DNA of 64,000 nt from Roseovarius gaetbuli (GCF_900172365.1 NZ_FWFJ01000006.1:1-64000); one strand, 5' to 3'; positions 45,288-55,430 are shown, counted from the stretch's first letter. Program-made: numbers and translations. Notes: generated by a model not told the origin, from the letters alone.

Positions 45288-45922
45288 CGAAAGGCCCTCA
45301 TGTGAAAGGCGGATTGCGCGGGCTGGCGGCCATAGTTCTGGCTAAGCGGACAGGCGCGACGCACCGCGCAGCCTTGATCCATACAGTCGTTTGCGCGCCG
45401 GTCCAGATCATTCTTGCAGAGCGGCACGTCATAATGATCGCCCTTGAGGGCATTCACCGGACAGGCGCCGCGACAGGGCTGTGTTGCGCAGGTGCCGCAG
45501 GGCGACGCGGCGGCGGGCGGCAGCGCAATGCGCTCGGCAAAGGCAAGGGCGCCGCGATAGGACACCATAAGCCCGGCGCGGTCATGCACCAACAGGCCCA
45601 CAGGCGAAAGATGCGCCCGCCCGCTGCGCCTGGCCCAGTCAATGAAGGGCTGATAGGGTGCCCCGCCAAAGGGAAAGACGGCGCGCGCGTCAAGGGTGCG
45701 TGCCAGATCGCCGATCACCCGCTCTGACCAGCGGTTCATCGGGTCGGGCGCGCCGTCATTATATTCGGGCGAGGCGGTGAAATGCGCCCAAAAGCCGGGC
45801 TCGTCGGGGCCAAGCAGGATCAGGCTCTGCATGCCGGGCAGCTCGTCGGCGCGAAGGTGCAGCGCGCCGAAGGGCGCAAGGCGCACATCGGCGGCAAGGG
45901 CGCTTAGCTTTTCAAGCATCAT
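45284..45922 (-). CDS. Ferredoxin-like iron–sulfur protein
   Basis: The 212-aa protein has an N-terminal region without a name and a C-terminal cysteine-rich part: PCGTCATQPCRGACPVNAL (the C-x2-C-x4-C-x3-CP pattern of [4Fe-4S] clusters) and later CKNDLDRRANDCMDQGCAVR with RACPLSQ. It is probably an electron carrier or a queuosine-reductase-like relative; the latter was not confirmed. Two adjacent ATGs (45922 and 45919) are candidate starts. It lies 131 bases after argB on the same strand. Confidence 0.72.
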   Translation of the reverse strand: MMLEKLSALAADVRLAPFGALHLRADELPGMQSLILLGPDEPGFWAHFTASPEYNDGAPDPMNRWSERVIGDLARTLDARAVFPFGGAPYQPFIDWARRSGRAHLSPVGLLVHDRAGLMVSYRGALAFAERIALPPAAASPCGTCATQPCRGACPVNALKGDHYDVPLCKNDLDRRANDCMDQGCAVRRACPLSQNYGRQPAQSAFHMRAFR

Positions 45923-46053
45923 GGGCACCGAAATGGCACTTGGGTTTCGGGGGAAGGGCGTTGGTTTCCATAAGCCGGAACCTAACCCAATGGCGCCCCC
46001 GCACAAGGCCTCTGCACAAGGCCAGGGCGCGCGCCGTCGCGCGAATGACCGCT

Positions 46054-46914
46054 TTAGGCGCGAATCAGCGAGCCGGCGCCATGTTCGGTGAACAGTTCGA
46101 GCAGCGTGGCATTGGGCGCACGCCCATCAAGGATCACCACGGCGCGCACGCCGCCCTCAATCGCGGCAAGCGCGGTTTCAGTCTTGGGAATCATGCCGCC
46201 GGCGATCACACCATCGGCGGTCATATGGCGAATCTGTTCCGGTGTAAGCTCGGTTACGACACGCCCCGAGGCATCGCGCACCCCGTCGATATCGGTCAAA
46301 AGCAAGAGCCGATCCGCCTTGAGAGCGGCGGCTATCGCGCCGGCGGCGGTGTCGCCGTTGATATTATAGGTCTCGCCATTGCGCCCCGCACCAAGCGGCG
46401 CAATCACCGGGATGGCATCATCGTTGAACAGGGTATGAAGGAAATCGACATTGATCTCGCTCGGCTCACCCACAAGCCCAAGATCGGGGCTGGCAGGGTC
46501 ACAGGTGATCATATTGGCATCCTTGCCCGAGAGGCCGACCGCCTTGCCGCCCTGACGGTTGATCGCCTGAACGATGCGTTTGTTGACCCGACCGGAGAGC
46601 ACCATTTCGACCACTTCCATCGTGGCCTCATCGGTGACGCGCTTGCCATTGACGAATTCGGATTTGATATCGAGCTTGTCGAGCATCTGGTTGATCATCG
46701 GCCCGCCGCCATGCACGATCACCGGGTTCACGCCGACCTGTTGCATCAGCACGACATCGCGCGCGAAGGTGTCCATCGCCTCGTCGCTGCCCATGGCGTG
46801 ACCGCCAAGCTTGATGACGACAATCGCATCCGTGTAGCGCTGCAGATAGGGCAGCGCCTCGGACAGGGTGCGGGCTGTGGCGATCCAATCGCGGTTCATA
46901 TCTCTGGTCTTCAT
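46054..46914 (-). CDS. argB: N-acetylglutamate kinase
   Basis: It phosphorylates N-acetylglutamate, the second step of arginine synthesis and often the feedback-controlled one. The 286-aa protein has [46 protein letters not shown] and [16 protein letters not shown]. The N-terminal helix extension ([13 protein letters not shown]) is of the type associated with arginine-sensitive hexamers. It is downstream of engB (70-base gap) in the yidC–MOSC–engB–argB order common in this group. Confidence 0.96.
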   Translation of the reverse strand: MKTRDMNRDWIATARTLSEALPYLQRYTDAIVVIKLGGHAMGSDEAMDTFARDVVLMQQVGVNPVIVHGGGPMINQMLDKLDIKSEFVNGKRVTDEATMEVVEMVLSGRVNKRIVQAINRQGGKAVGLSGKDANMITCDPASPDLGLVGEPSEINVDFLHTLFNDDAIPVIAPLGAGRNGETYNINGDTAAGAIAAALKADRLLLLTDIDGVRDASGRVVTELTPEQIRHMTADGVIAGGMIPKTETALAAIEGGVRAVVILDGRAPNATLLELFTEHGAGSLIRA

Positions 46915-46984
46915 CTCTGTTGTCCCTTGGCCCTTGCGGTTATCCCCGCAAGTCGACCCTCATGCAAGTGCCCGCGTGCGGGCG

Positions 46985-47641
46985 CTATTCCAGCGTGGCG
47001 ATGGTGGCGCGCAGGGTGGCGATCCCCTCGCCCTTTTCGCTTGAGGTCAGGATAAGTTCGGGAAAGGCCGCCGGATGCGGGGCCAAGCGGCTGCGCACCT
47101 GCGCCAAAAGCGCCTCGCGGTCACCGTCTTTGATCTTGTCGGTCTTGGTCAAAACGCATTGAAAGGTCACGGCGGCGCTGTCGAGCAGGCTCATGATTTC
47201 TTCGTCAACGGGTTTGATGCCGTGGCGCGCATCCACAAGCACAAAGGCCCGGCGCAGGGTTTGGCGCCCGGACAGGTATTGCTTGAGCAAGGCCTGCCAT
47301 TTTTGCACGACGGCCACCGGCGCATTGGCAAAACCATAGCCCGGCAAATCGACAAGATAGTGGCTCTCACCCATGGTGAAATAGTTGATTTCCTGGGTCC
47401 GGCCGGGGGTGTTTGAGGCCCGCGCAAGCGCCTTGCGCCCGGTCAGCGCATTGATCAGCGTCGACTTGCCGACATTCGAGCGCCCGGCAAAGCAGACCTC
47501 AAGCCGGTCGGCGGGCGGCAGGCCGGACATATCAACCACACCCTTGAGAAAGTTGATCTCGCCGGCAAACATCTTGCGGCCAAGCTCGGATGTGGCGTGA
47601 TCTGGCTCGTCGGCGATGGGAAAGGGAAGCTGCTGCATCAT
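46985..47641 (-). CDS. engB: Ribosome-biogenesis GTPase EngB (YihA)
   Basis: The 218-aa GTPase assists 50S assembly. It shows G1 GRSNVGKSTLINAL, the switch-I threonine in NTPGRTQEINYF, G3 LVDLPGYGFANAP, and G4 VLTKTDKIKDGD. The two ATGs at 47641 and 47638 overlap the MOSC stop codon (TATGATG), so translation is coupled. The N-terminal 45 residues are divergent, as usual for the family. Confidence 0.95.
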   Translation of the reverse strand: MMQQLPFPIADEPDHATSELGRKMFAGEINFLKGVVDMSGLPPADRLEVCFAGRSNVGKSTLINALTGRKALARASNTPGRTQEINYFTMGESHYLVDLPGYGFANAPVAVVQKWQALLKQYLSGRQTLRRAFVLVDARHGIKPVDEEIMSLLDSAAVTFQCVLTKTDKIKDGDREALLAQVRSRLAPHPAAFPELILTSSEKGEGIATLRATIATLE

Positions 47642-48384
47642 AGCACCTGAACGCTGTCGCCCACGGTGATCCGGCCCGTGGTCGTGACCTCGGCATAAAT
47701 GCCAAAGTTCTGATGATCCCAATGGGTGTTCAGCGCGGCCAGCGTTTCCAGATCACGCAGGCCGGTCTTGGGGTTGGCGGTGGTGGCGAGGCAGCGCACG
47801 ATAGGTTCCTTCACCGCAAGCTCTGCGGTGCCGATCCGAAGGGTCTTGCCGATTAAGTCGAATTCCTGCCAGGGCTCCAGCCCGTCAAGATGCAGGTTGC
47901 AGCGCCACCGCAGGACAGAGATGTTATCCGTACCCATCTTGTCGGCCAGATCGGCGTTTGACGCCAGATTAAGCAGGCTGATCGAAGGGTAATCGGTATC
48001 GGTCAGGCCGCGACCTTCGAGCTTGAAAAGGCGGGCAGGCTGTGCGCGGTCGGCATCCACCAGCGGGCGCACCCAGTCGAGAAACCTGTCCTGCTCCTGA
48101 TCGGGGTCAAAGGCGAGGTCGGGGCGTTCGGGATGGGTGAGGGTCACCCGGCTGGTCTCCTCGTCGCAGGTGGCACTGATCGCCATCAGCGAGGCGGATT
48201 TCGACCCGCGCGAGAAATTGACGCAAGGGCCCCATTTACCATCGGTGAGCTTGGCCGCCTCATGCGCCACGCCCCAACGGCGATCCCACGGCATCGCCTG
48301 ACCCTTGGCGAGGGTCACGGTGCTCAGCGCCTCACGTCCATGCGATTTGATGGGGTGGCGCCAAAGGGCGCTGACCGTTGCCAT
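47638..48384 (-). CDS. MOSC-domain protein
   Basis: The 248-aa protein has an N-terminal beta-barrel (MATVSALWRHPIKSHGREAL) and the MOSC domain with the typical cysteine region IVRCLATTANPKTGLRDL and FGIYAEVTTTGRITVGDSV. MOSC proteins transfer sulfur or bind molybdenum cofactor, and some reduce N-hydroxylated compounds; the specific role is not evident. Its start shares one base with the yidC stop and its stop overlaps engB. Confidence 0.9.
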   Translation of the reverse strand: MATVSALWRHPIKSHGREALSTVTLAKGQAMPWDRRWGVAHEAAKLTDGKWGPCVNFSRGSKSASLMAISATCDEETSRVTLTHPERPDLAFDPDQEQDRFLDWVRPLVDADRAQPARLFKLEGRGLTDTDYPSISLLNLASNADLADKMGTDNISVLRWRCNLHLDGLEPWQEFDLIGKTLRIGTAELAVKEPIVRCLATTANPKTGLRDLETLAALNTHWDHQNFGIYAEVTTTGRITVGDSVQVL

Positions 48385-50216
48385 TACTTCTTCTTGTCCG
48401 CTTCGGCCTTGGCCTTCGCCTCGCCGCGCTTGAAGCTTGAGGTGATATTGCCAAACACGTCCGGCTTATATCCCTGGCTACGCATGATCAGGTACTGCTG
48501 GGTGAAGGTGATCGTGTTGTTGGCGATCCAGTAGATCACCAGCCCGCTGGCAAAGCTGCCGAGCATGAACATGAACACCCAAGGCATCCAGGCGAAGATC
48601 ATCTTTTGCGTCGGATCGGTCGGCGCCGGATTTAGCTTTTGCTGAAGCCACATCGACACACCAAGGCAGAGCGGCAGGATACCGATGAAGATCAGCGCCA
48701 GGATCGAACCCGGTTCCGGTGTGCCCCAAGGCAGGATGCCCCAGAGGTTATAAAGCGACGAGGTGTCGGGTGCCGAGAGATCCTTGATCCAGCCGATCCA
48801 TGGCGCATGGCGCAGTTCGAGCGTGACGAAGATCACCTTGTAGAGCGAGAAAAAGATCGGGATCTGCAACAGGATCGGCAAACAACCCGAGGCGGGGTTT
48901 ACCTTTTCCTTCTTGTAGAGCGCCATCATCTCTTTTTGCAGGGCCTGACGGTCGTCGCCTGCGGTTTCCTTGATCTTCTCCATCTGCGGCTGAAGCTCTT
49001 TCATCTTCGCCATGGAGACATAGGATTTATAGGCCAGCGGCAGAACGAGCGCCTTGATCAGCAAGGTCAGCCCGATGATCGCCCAGCCCATGTTGCCGAT
49101 CACGGCATTAAGCCAGTGCAGCACGGAAAAGATCGGCTTGGTCAGGAAAAAGAACCAGCCCCAGTCGATCGAATCAACGAAGCGGTCAACGCCTTCCTCG
49201 TCCTGATATTGCTTGATCGTCGCCCATTCCTTGGCGCCGGCAAACAGGCGGCTATCGGCGCTCGCGGTTGCGCCCGGTGCAACGGTCTGCGTCGCAAGCA
49301 CGGTCTCGGTCTGGTAAATCCCGCGCTGTGGGTCAAACTTGGTCACGGCCTTGTAGGGCGACCCGGGGGCGGGGATCAGCGTGGCCATCCAATAATGGTC
49401 GGTAAAGCCGATCCAGCCACCTTCGGCGACTTGCGTCACATCGGCGGGCGCGCCTTCGCGCGGGTTGAAGGCGTAATCCTCGACATCGTCATAGTCGGTT
49501 TCGCTCAACTCGCCATCGGACAGCGCGATCAGGCCTTCATGCAGGATGAAGAAATTCTTGATGTCAGCAGGAATCCCGTGGCGCGCCAGAATGCCGTAGG
49601 GCGCAAGGCTGACCGGGGTGCTGCCGGTGTTTTCAACCGATTGGTGAACCGAGAACATGAAATCCTTGTCAACGCTCAGCTCGCGACGGAACTTGAGGCC
49701 CGCGCCATTGTCCCAGCTGAGGATGATCGGGCTGTCGGGTGCAAGGGTTTCACCGCTCTCGACGCTCCAGATGGTGTTGGCGCCGGGAACGCTCTCGCCG
49801 GTCAGGCCGGCGCCGGGCGCCCAGCCATAAAGCGCGTAATAGGGCTCATCGCTGCCCACCGGCGCCAAGAGGCTGACGATGTCAGAGTCTGGTTCGATGG
49901 TTTCGCGATAGTTTTTCAGGAACAATTCGTCGATACGACCCCCCTGAAGGGAAATCGAGCCCTGCAGGCTCGGCGTGTCGATGGTCAGACGCGGCGCGCT
50001 TGCCTCGGCTACGACGGCTTCGGTGCTTGCGGCATCGGCCGTGGTCACGTCACCTGAGGTGGCCACCGGTGCAGTGGCGTCCTGAGGGGCGGTGGCGACC
50101 GGCGCGTTCGGATCGACTGCCGGTGTTTCGGGCGGTGGAAACACCACGAACCACACCAGAATAACGATGAAACTTAGCGCAGTCGCAAGGATTAGGTTCT
50201 TGTTCTGATCATCCAT
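48384..50216 (-). CDS. yidC: Membrane protein insertase YidC
   Basis: The 610-aa insertase places proteins into the inner membrane alone or with Sec. An N-terminal helix (NLILATALSFIVILVWFVVF), a large periplasmic beta-domain (about 60–340) and the five-helix insertase core are visible, including GNMGWAIIGLTLLIKALVLP, NPASGCLPILLQIPIFFSLY and WMPWVFMFMLGSFASGLVIY. The basic C-terminal tail (KRGEAKAKAEADKKK) is normal. In this group rpmH–rnpA often precede yidC; here the upstream gene is the broken EAL gene. Confidence 0.97.
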   Translation of the reverse strand: MDDQNKNLILATALSFIVILVWFVVFPPPETPAVDPNAPVATAPQDATAPVATSGDVTTADAASTEAVVAEASAPRLTIDTPSLQGSISLQGGRIDELFLKNYRETIEPDSDIVSLLAPVGSDEPYYALYGWAPGAGLTGESVPGANTIWSVESGETLAPDSPIILSWDNGAGLKFRRELSVDKDFMFSVHQSVENTGSTPVSLAPYGILARHGIPADIKNFFILHEGLIALSDGELSETDYDDVEDYAFNPREGAPADVTQVAEGGWIGFTDHYWMATLIPAPGSPYKAVTKFDPQRGIYQTETVLATQTVAPGATASADSRLFAGAKEWATIKQYQDEEGVDRFVDSIDWGWFFFLTKPIFSVLHWLNAVIGNMGWAIIGLTLLIKALVLPLAYKSYVSMAKMKELQPQMEKIKETAGDDRQALQKEMMALYKKEKVNPASGCLPILLQIPIFFSLYKVIFVTLELRHAPWIGWIKDLSAPDTSSLYNLWGILPWGTPEPGSILALIFIGILPLCLGVSMWLQQKLNPAPTDPTQKMIFAWMPWVFMFMLGSFASGLVIYWIANNTITFTQQYLIMRSQGYKPDVFGNITSSFKRGEAKAKAEADKKK

Positions 50217-50328
50217 GTCCATTGACCACTTCTTTGTTGCATGTCAGGGGCGGTTCAACAGAGTGCGGATCAAAAGGTCAAGCGGATTCCGGGTTTTGGG
50301 CCGAATGCGCGGGGATTCATCGCAGGCT

Positions 50329-51852
50329 TTAGCCGGAGATGCGGCCAATAACCGGCGGCGCGTGAACTTTGGCCTGATGGGTGGCGATCCAATCGGCGGT
50401 TTCATCAAGCGGCATCGGGCGGGCAATGCCATAGCCCTGAACGTGACCACAGCCAAGCTGCGCCAGAATCGTGTGCTCGCCTGCGCTCTCTACGCCCTCG
50501 GCAAGGGTTTCGAGCCCCAAACGCTCTGCCATCGAGAAAATCGCCGAAATCATGCGCTGTTGTTCGACGTCGCGGTCGACCTTCATCACGAACGACCGGT
50601 CGATCTTGAGGCGGTGAACCGCAAAGCGGCGCACCGAGGAAATAGAGGCGTGGCCGGTGCCGAAATCATCCAAGTCAATCATACAGCCCATCTCGGCCAG
50701 GGCATTTATGTTGCGTGTGATTGTGTCATCCGGCGATGTGGCCACAACGGTTTCCAAAATTTCGACGGTCAGTCGCTTTGGCGCGACGTTGCAACGGTCA
50801 AGTTCCCATTCAATCTTTTCGGCCAGACGCGGATTACGCAGCTCTTCAGGCGAAAAATTCACGCCGACATGGGGGATGTCAAAACCAATTTTATCCCAGG
50901 TCTGGATCGCCTTGAGGGCATTGCGCAACATCGCATCACCAAGTTGTTCCAGCCGCCCGGTAGAGGCAAGCACCGGGAGGAATTCCGCCGGCAGCATCAG
51001 GCCAGCCCGCGGATGAACCCAACGCGCCAGTGCCTCAAAGCCGCTGATCTGGCCGGTGTCGGTGGAAATCTGAGGCTGAAACCAGCTTACGAACTGGCCG
51101 CTTTCAAGAGCTTTTTCTAATTCATCGGCAATCCGGTGGGGCGCGGTGCCGCGCATGCCCCGGCTGTAGGCACGCACCTTTGACGGGCCGTGGCGCGAGG
51201 CGTCTTTCAGGGCCGTGATGGTGGCATCAAACATCGATTTGCCGCTGTTGTTGGGGGCTTGCCCGTCAAGGCAAAGACCGATGGAGACCGAAATATAGGC
51301 GGTCGTGGTGCTGATCGAAATCGGCTCTTCGACCGTGGATTGCAGACGCTCGGCCAGTTCCAGGGCGGGTTCAAGCCCGAATTGGCGCACTGGGGCAAGC
51401 AGAATGCCGATCTAGCCGTTTGCCAGGTTGAACAGCTGATCAGAGCTGCGCAGCGCGCGGTCCAGCCGGTCAAGACAGCGGGTGGTGATCATATCGGCTG
51501 TGGCGCGGCCATAGCGGTTCAGCAGCATATCAAAGTCGTCTATCTGAATGGCCATGCATGCCGATTGAAGCGATTTCTGGCGCGCCCGCGCCAGAACACG
51601 GTCAAGCTCGTTTCGCATCAGGTTGGTGTCGCCGCTATCTGGCACCTGAAGCTCAATTGTCTCGCCGATCGTGCGATGGCTGGGGTAAAATGCCAATAAT
51701 ATCAGGGGTATAGCCAAAATAATCGCCGCCGCCCCAAGCCAATAGGCGGCCAAGACAGAGGCGGATAAAAAGGCCACCGATTGCGGCCCGCGAGAGGCCT
51801 GCGAAAACGCGAGTCTTGCGTTGTGAAACAGGGACTTGAGATAGATGTGCAT
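50329..51852 (-). pseudogene. GGDEF–EAL cyclic-di-GMP phosphodiesterase gene interrupted by an in-frame amber stop
   Basis: The frame runs from a start at 51852 (with AGGA 6 bases upstream) to 50329, but codon 147 is TAG at 51412–51414. Before it are two membrane helices (SASVLAAYWLGAAAIILAIP) and the first half of a GGDEF-like domain. The stop falls within its degenerate GGDEF loop, LANG-amber-IGI, so even the ancestral domain probably made no c-di-GMP. The EAL half is intact: GFEALARW, NFSPEELRNP, VEILET, DLDDFGTGHAS, LKIDRSFV, EGVE and QGYGIARPM. A CAG-to-TAG change or a sequencing error could explain it. Readthrough or internal initiation at about 51390 might still yield the EAL domain. 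Confidence 0.85.
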
Positions 51853-51894
51853 CGCGGATCCTGAGCTTTTGCAGATCAGGTTAGCGTGCATCGG

Positions 51895-52791
51895 TTAATG
51901 AAGTTTGGGCATCGCCTCGGGATTTGCGTCAAGTTTTATCGAGTTGGTCTCGAGTCCTGCAAAATCAAACAGCTTCGGATCAAGAAGATGCGAGGGGCGC
52001 GCATTCATCAGCGCGCGGAACATTACCTGGCGGCGACCGGGCGAATTGGCCTCCCATCCGTCAAGGATCTGCTTGACCTGCTGGCGTTGCAGGCCGTCTT
52101 GCGAGCCGCAGAGATCGCAGGGGATGATCGGATAGTTCATCGCGCGGGCAAAGCGGTCGCAATCGACCTCGGCCACATGCGCCAGAGGGCGATAAAGGAA
52201 CAAATCGCCCTCTTCATTGACCAGTTTCGGCGGCATCGTTGCAAGACGCCCGCCGTGAAAGAGGTTCATGAAGAACGTCTCCAGGATATCGTCGCGATGA
52301 TGGCCCAGTACCACCGCCGAACAGCCCTCTTCGCGGGCAATGCGGTAAAGGTTGCCGCGCCGCAGCCGCGAACAGAGCGCGCAAAACGTGCGCCCGGCGG
52401 GGATCTTGTCCATGACGATAGAATAGGTGTCCTGATATTCGATCCGGTGGGGCACGCCGCGCGCTGCAAGGAACTCTGGCAGAACCGTCGCGGGAAAGCC
52501 GGGCTGGCCCTGATCAAGGTTGCAGGCCAGAAGATCGACCGGCAACAGGCCGCGCCATTTCAACTCGTAGAGCACGGCCAGAAGGGTATAACTGTCCTTG
52601 CCGCCGGATAGGCAGACCAGCCACTTAGGTGTTTGCCCGCCTTCGGCGTGACGCGCGCCGGGCTCGATCATGCCATATTGCTCGATCGCCTCGCGGGTCT
52701 GGCGGACAATGCGTTTGCGCAGCTTTTTGAACTCGGTGCTTGAGGGCGTCCCGGCAAACAGCGGATGGATATCGTCGTTATCGTCTAACAT
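51895..52791 (-). CDS. ttcA: tRNA 2-thiocytidine synthetase TtcA
   Basis: It thiolates cytidine 32 in certain tRNAs using an ATP pyrophosphatase PP-loop and an iron–sulfur cluster. The 298-aa protein shows the PP-loop [14 protein letters not shown] near residue 60, the CxxC cluster motif [16 protein letters not shown] near 133, [17 protein letters not shown], and [13 protein letters not shown]. Length is normal. It is the first of the long minus-strand series that continues with the EAL gene (42-base gap). Confidence 0.93.
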   Translation of the reverse strand: MLDDNDDIHPLFAGTPSSTEFKKLRKRIVRQTREAIEQYGMIEPGARHAEGGQTPKWLVCLSGGKDSYTLLAVLYELKWRGLLPVDLLACNLDQGQPGFPATVLPEFLAARGVPHRIEYQDTYSIVMDKIPAGRTFCALCSRLRRGNLYRIAREEGCSAVVLGHHRDDILETFFMNLFHGGRLATMPPKLVNEEGDLFLYRPLAHVAEVDCDRFARAMNYPIIPCDLCGSQDGLQRQQVKQILDGWEANSPGRRQVMFRALMNARPSHLLDPKLFDFAGLETNSIKLDANPEAMPKLH

Positions 52792-52876
52792 GGGCTGGCT
52801 TTAGGGGGTTTGCGCGCGTCACACAAGGGTCGTGAGGGGCCCTCAAGGGCGCTATGGGTAAGGAATGGAACGGGTG

Positions 52877-52922
52877 CGGACCCTTTCAAAGGGTCCGGTC
52901 CGTTTTCTTTTGAAGAAAACGG
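52877..52922. repeat. Two tandem perfect hairpins
   Basis: GGACCCTTT-C-AAAGGGTCC is followed at once by CCGTTTTCTT-TTG-AAGAAAACGG. These lie in the 299-base gap between ttcA and the DUF1330 gene, which contains no convincing gene. They could be a dispersed intergenic repeat unit or transcript-end structures. Confidence 0.6.
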
Positions 52923-53090
52923 GGGCGCGGGGTGAGAGTGGGCTGGATGTCGGAAGTGGCGGCTCTGATGCCAGCGTCGCCGCGATTGACATCGTGCTTA
53001 AGCCACCTGATGTTCTAAATCCCGAGATCGATAGTGTCGTAGCGCTGTCAAACGGCGGGCACTTGATGAAATGGGAAGGGCCGCTGAAAC

Positions 53091-53384
53091 ATGACCGCTT
53101 TCGTAATTGGCCGGATGCAGATCCATAGTCGCGGCTGGATGGAGGAATATTTTTCCAAAATCCCGACCGTCGTTTCTGATAACAGAGGGACGTTCTTGGT
53201 ACGTGGTGGCGATCCTGAGCATTTGGAGGGCGAAGATCCGATGCCAGACGCGGCCTTTATTATCGAATTTCCGGACAGGGATCATGCGCGAAAATTCTGG
53301 AATTCTGATGACTTTCAAAAACTTGCCGTTCTGCGGCGTTCAGGCTCTTCGCTTAACGCCCTCTTGGTTGATAAATTACCCTAG
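53091..53384 (+). CDS. DUF1330 family protein
   Basis: The 97-aa protein has the dimeric ferredoxin-like fold of DUF1330: VIGRMQIHSRGWMEEYFSKI, TFLVRGGDPEHLEG, AAFIIEFPDRDHARKFWNSD. GGAAGGG lies about 13 bases before the ATG. The composition is slightly more AT-rich than the neighbours. It is a stand-alone gene converging with the TlpA-like gene; the family function is unknown. Confidence 0.85.
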   Translation: MTAFVIGRMQIHSRGWMEEYFSKIPTVVSDNRGTFLVRGGDPEHLEGEDPMPDAAFIIEFPDRDHARKFWNSDDFQKLAVLRRSGSSLNALLVDKLP

Positions 53385-53438
53385 GCGAAAGTCAGGACGG
53401 TTCTGCAAAGCTGCCACTCCGGAACGGGTCTTATGCCC

Positions 53439-54014
53439 TCAACTCTCACCAACGCCGTCAATGAGGGCCTGAAGAATCGCCTTGGCGCTATCGGAATCCC
53501 AATGCGCATCGCCTTGCAGACGCGCTATTTCGCGCCCGTCAGGGTCGATGATCAGGGTGATCGGCAGGCCGAAGATGCCCAATTGTCGGGCAAGCGCACT
53601 TTTGGGGTCACGGTGAAGCGGCAGGTTTTCAACGCCGATTTCGTCAAAGAACTTTGTCATCGCTGTGGGTGCGTTGCGGCCCGTAGCGATGGTGACGACC
53701 TTGAAATCATCTCCGCCCAAGGCGGTTTGCAGATTCGACAGCGTCGGCATTTCCACCCGGCAGGGGGCACACCACGTGGCCCAGAAATTCAGCAGGATAT
53801 ATTGCCCGCGATAATCGGCCAGCGTGCCGGTGCCGCCCTCGCCGCGTTCAAAGGCGGTGTCGGGCACGGTTTTGGGCGCGCTGTGGAAATTCAGCTTTTT
53901 CATGTCACCATCGCGCAACGCCTCTAGCGCCGCGGTTGTCGGGCTTTCGGCAAAAGCGGCATTTGCACCAAGAGCGAGGGCCATATAAAGGACGATCTGA
54001 CGAATGATTTTCAT
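53439..54014 (-). CDS. TlpA/ResA-type periplasmic thioredoxin
   Basis: The 191-aa protein starts with a signal peptide (MKIIRQIVLYMALALGANAAFA) and continues with a thioredoxin domain: GQYILLNFWATWCAPCRVEM (CxxC active site near residue 80), VVTIATGRNAP and the cis-proline segment IFGLPITLIIDPDG. It should reduce disulfides in the periplasm, for example for cytochrome c or copper-site maturation. It is divergent from argH with only 24 bases between starts, so promoters overlap the coding regions. Confidence 0.9.
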   Translation of the reverse strand: MKIIRQIVLYMALALGANAAFAESPTTAALEALRDGDMKKLNFHSAPKTVPDTAFERGEGGTGTLADYRGQYILLNFWATWCAPCRVEMPTLSNLQTALGGDDFKVVTIATGRNAPTAMTKFFDEIGVENLPLHRDPKSALARQLGIFGLPITLIIDPDGREIARLQGDAHWDSDSAKAILQALIDGVGES

Positions 54015-54038
54015 AAATCCCTCCGAAGGGCGTGAACG

Positions 54039-55430
54039 ATGACTGACAAGACCTCGAACCAGATGTGGGGTGGCCGCTTTGCCGCCGGACCGGATGCGAT
54101 CATGGAAGCAATTAATGCTTCGATCGGGTTCGACAAGCGGATGGCGGCCCAGGATATCGCCGGCTCAAGGGCCCATGCCGCGATGTTGGCGGCGACGGGT
54201 ATTGTCAGTGATAGTGATGCAAGCGCCATGAGGGAAGGCCTTCTCACGGTCTTGTCAGAGATCGAGGGCGGAAGTTTTGAATTTTCCACCGCGCTTGAGG
54301 ATATTCACATGAATGTCGAGGCGCGCCTCAAGGATATCATCGGTGAACCGGCGGGGCGGTTGCACACGGGCCGGTCGCGCAACGATCAGGTGGCAACCGA
54401 TTTCAAACTCTGGGTGCGTGATCAGCTTGACGCCGTGGCTGGCGCGCTAGAGGCGCTGATCCGGGCGCTTTTGACTCAGGCCGAGGCGGGCGCCGATTGG
54501 GTCATGCCGGGATTCACCCATTTGCAGGTGGCCCAGCCGGTGACATGGGGCCATCACATGATGGCCTATGTCGAGATGTTTGGCCGTGACCTGAGCCGTG
54601 TGCGCGATGCGCGCGCGCGGATGAACGAATGCCCGCTTGGGGCGGCGGCCCTTGCAGGCACGTCCTTTCCGATTGATCGTGAGATGACCGCGCGCGAGCT
54701 TGGCTTTGATCGGCCCTCGGCGAATTCGCTTGATGCGGTGAGCGATCGCGACTTTGCGCTCGAATTCCTGGCTGCGGCCAGCATCAGCGCCATGCACCTG
54801 AGCCGGATGGCCGAGGAATTGGTGATCTGGTCCAGCGCGCAGTTTCGCTTTGTGATGCTGTCGGATAGGTTTTCAACCGGGTCGAGCATCATGCCGCAAA
54901 AGAAGAACCCCGATGCCGCCGAATTGATCCGCGCCAAGGTGGGCCGGATTTTCGGGGCCAACGTGGCCTTGATGATGGTGATGAAAGGGCTGCCGCTGGC
55001 CTATTCCAAGGACATGCAGGAAGACAAGGAACAGGTGTTTGACGCCGCCGACAACCTGATGCTGGCGCTCGCGGCGATGGAGGGCATGGTCAAGGATATG
55101 GCCGCCAACCGCCCCAGCCTTGAAGTGGCGGCGGCCAGCGGGTTCAGCACTGCAACCGATCTTGCCGATTGGCTTGTGCGGGTGCTGGATATGCCGTTCC
55201 GAGATGCCCATCACGTCACCGGAAGCCTTGTGGCCATGGCCGAGGCCAAGGGCTGTGATTTGCCGGAACTGAGCCTTGAGGACATGCAATCGGTGCATGG
55301 CGAAATTAACGCATCGGTCTATGATGTGCTCGGGGTGCATAATTCGGTGGCCTCGCGGCAAAGCTATGGCGGGACAGCGCCGGTGCGCGTGCGCGAACAG
55401 ATCGCGCGCTGGAAAGAGAGGGTGGGATGA
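54039..55430 (+). CDS. argH: Argininosuccinate lyase
   Basis: It cleaves argininosuccinate to arginine and fumarate. The 463-aa protein shows [41 protein letters not shown], the His region [16 protein letters not shown] and the superfamily signature [12 protein letters not shown] near residue 285. It is followed by the lipoprotein gene with an ATGA overlap. Confidence 0.97.
   Translation: MTDKTSNQMWGGRFAAGPDAIMEAINASIGFDKRMAAQDIAGSRAHAAMLAATGIVSDSDASAMREGLLTVLSEIEGGSFEFSTALEDIHMNVEARLKDIIGEPAGRLHTGRSRNDQVATDFKLWVRDQLDAVAGALEALIRALLTQAEAGADWVMPGFTHLQVAQPVTWGHHMMAYVEMFGRDLSRVRDARARMNECPLGAAALAGTSFPIDREMTARELGFDRPSANSLDAVSDRDFALEFLAAASISAMHLSRMAEELVIWSSAQFRFVMLSDRFSTGSSIMPQKKNPDAAELIRAKVGRIFGANVALMMVMKGLPLAYSKDMQEDKEQVFDAADNLMLALAAMEGMVKDMAANRPSLEVAAASGFSTATDLADWLVRVLDMPFRDAHHVTGSLVAMAEAKGCDLPELSLEDMQSVHGEINASVYDVLGVHNSVASRQSYGGTAPVRVREQIARWKERVG

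Noticed and set aside
45940..47055. 371-codon plus-strand frame opposite argB
   Set aside because: It is an antisense shadow of argB and the ferredoxin-like gene; no domain or ribosome site.
52865..53128. 87-codon plus-strand frame after ttcA
   Set aside because: It begins inside the tandem hairpins and overlaps the better supported DUF1330 gene; no convincing ribosome site.
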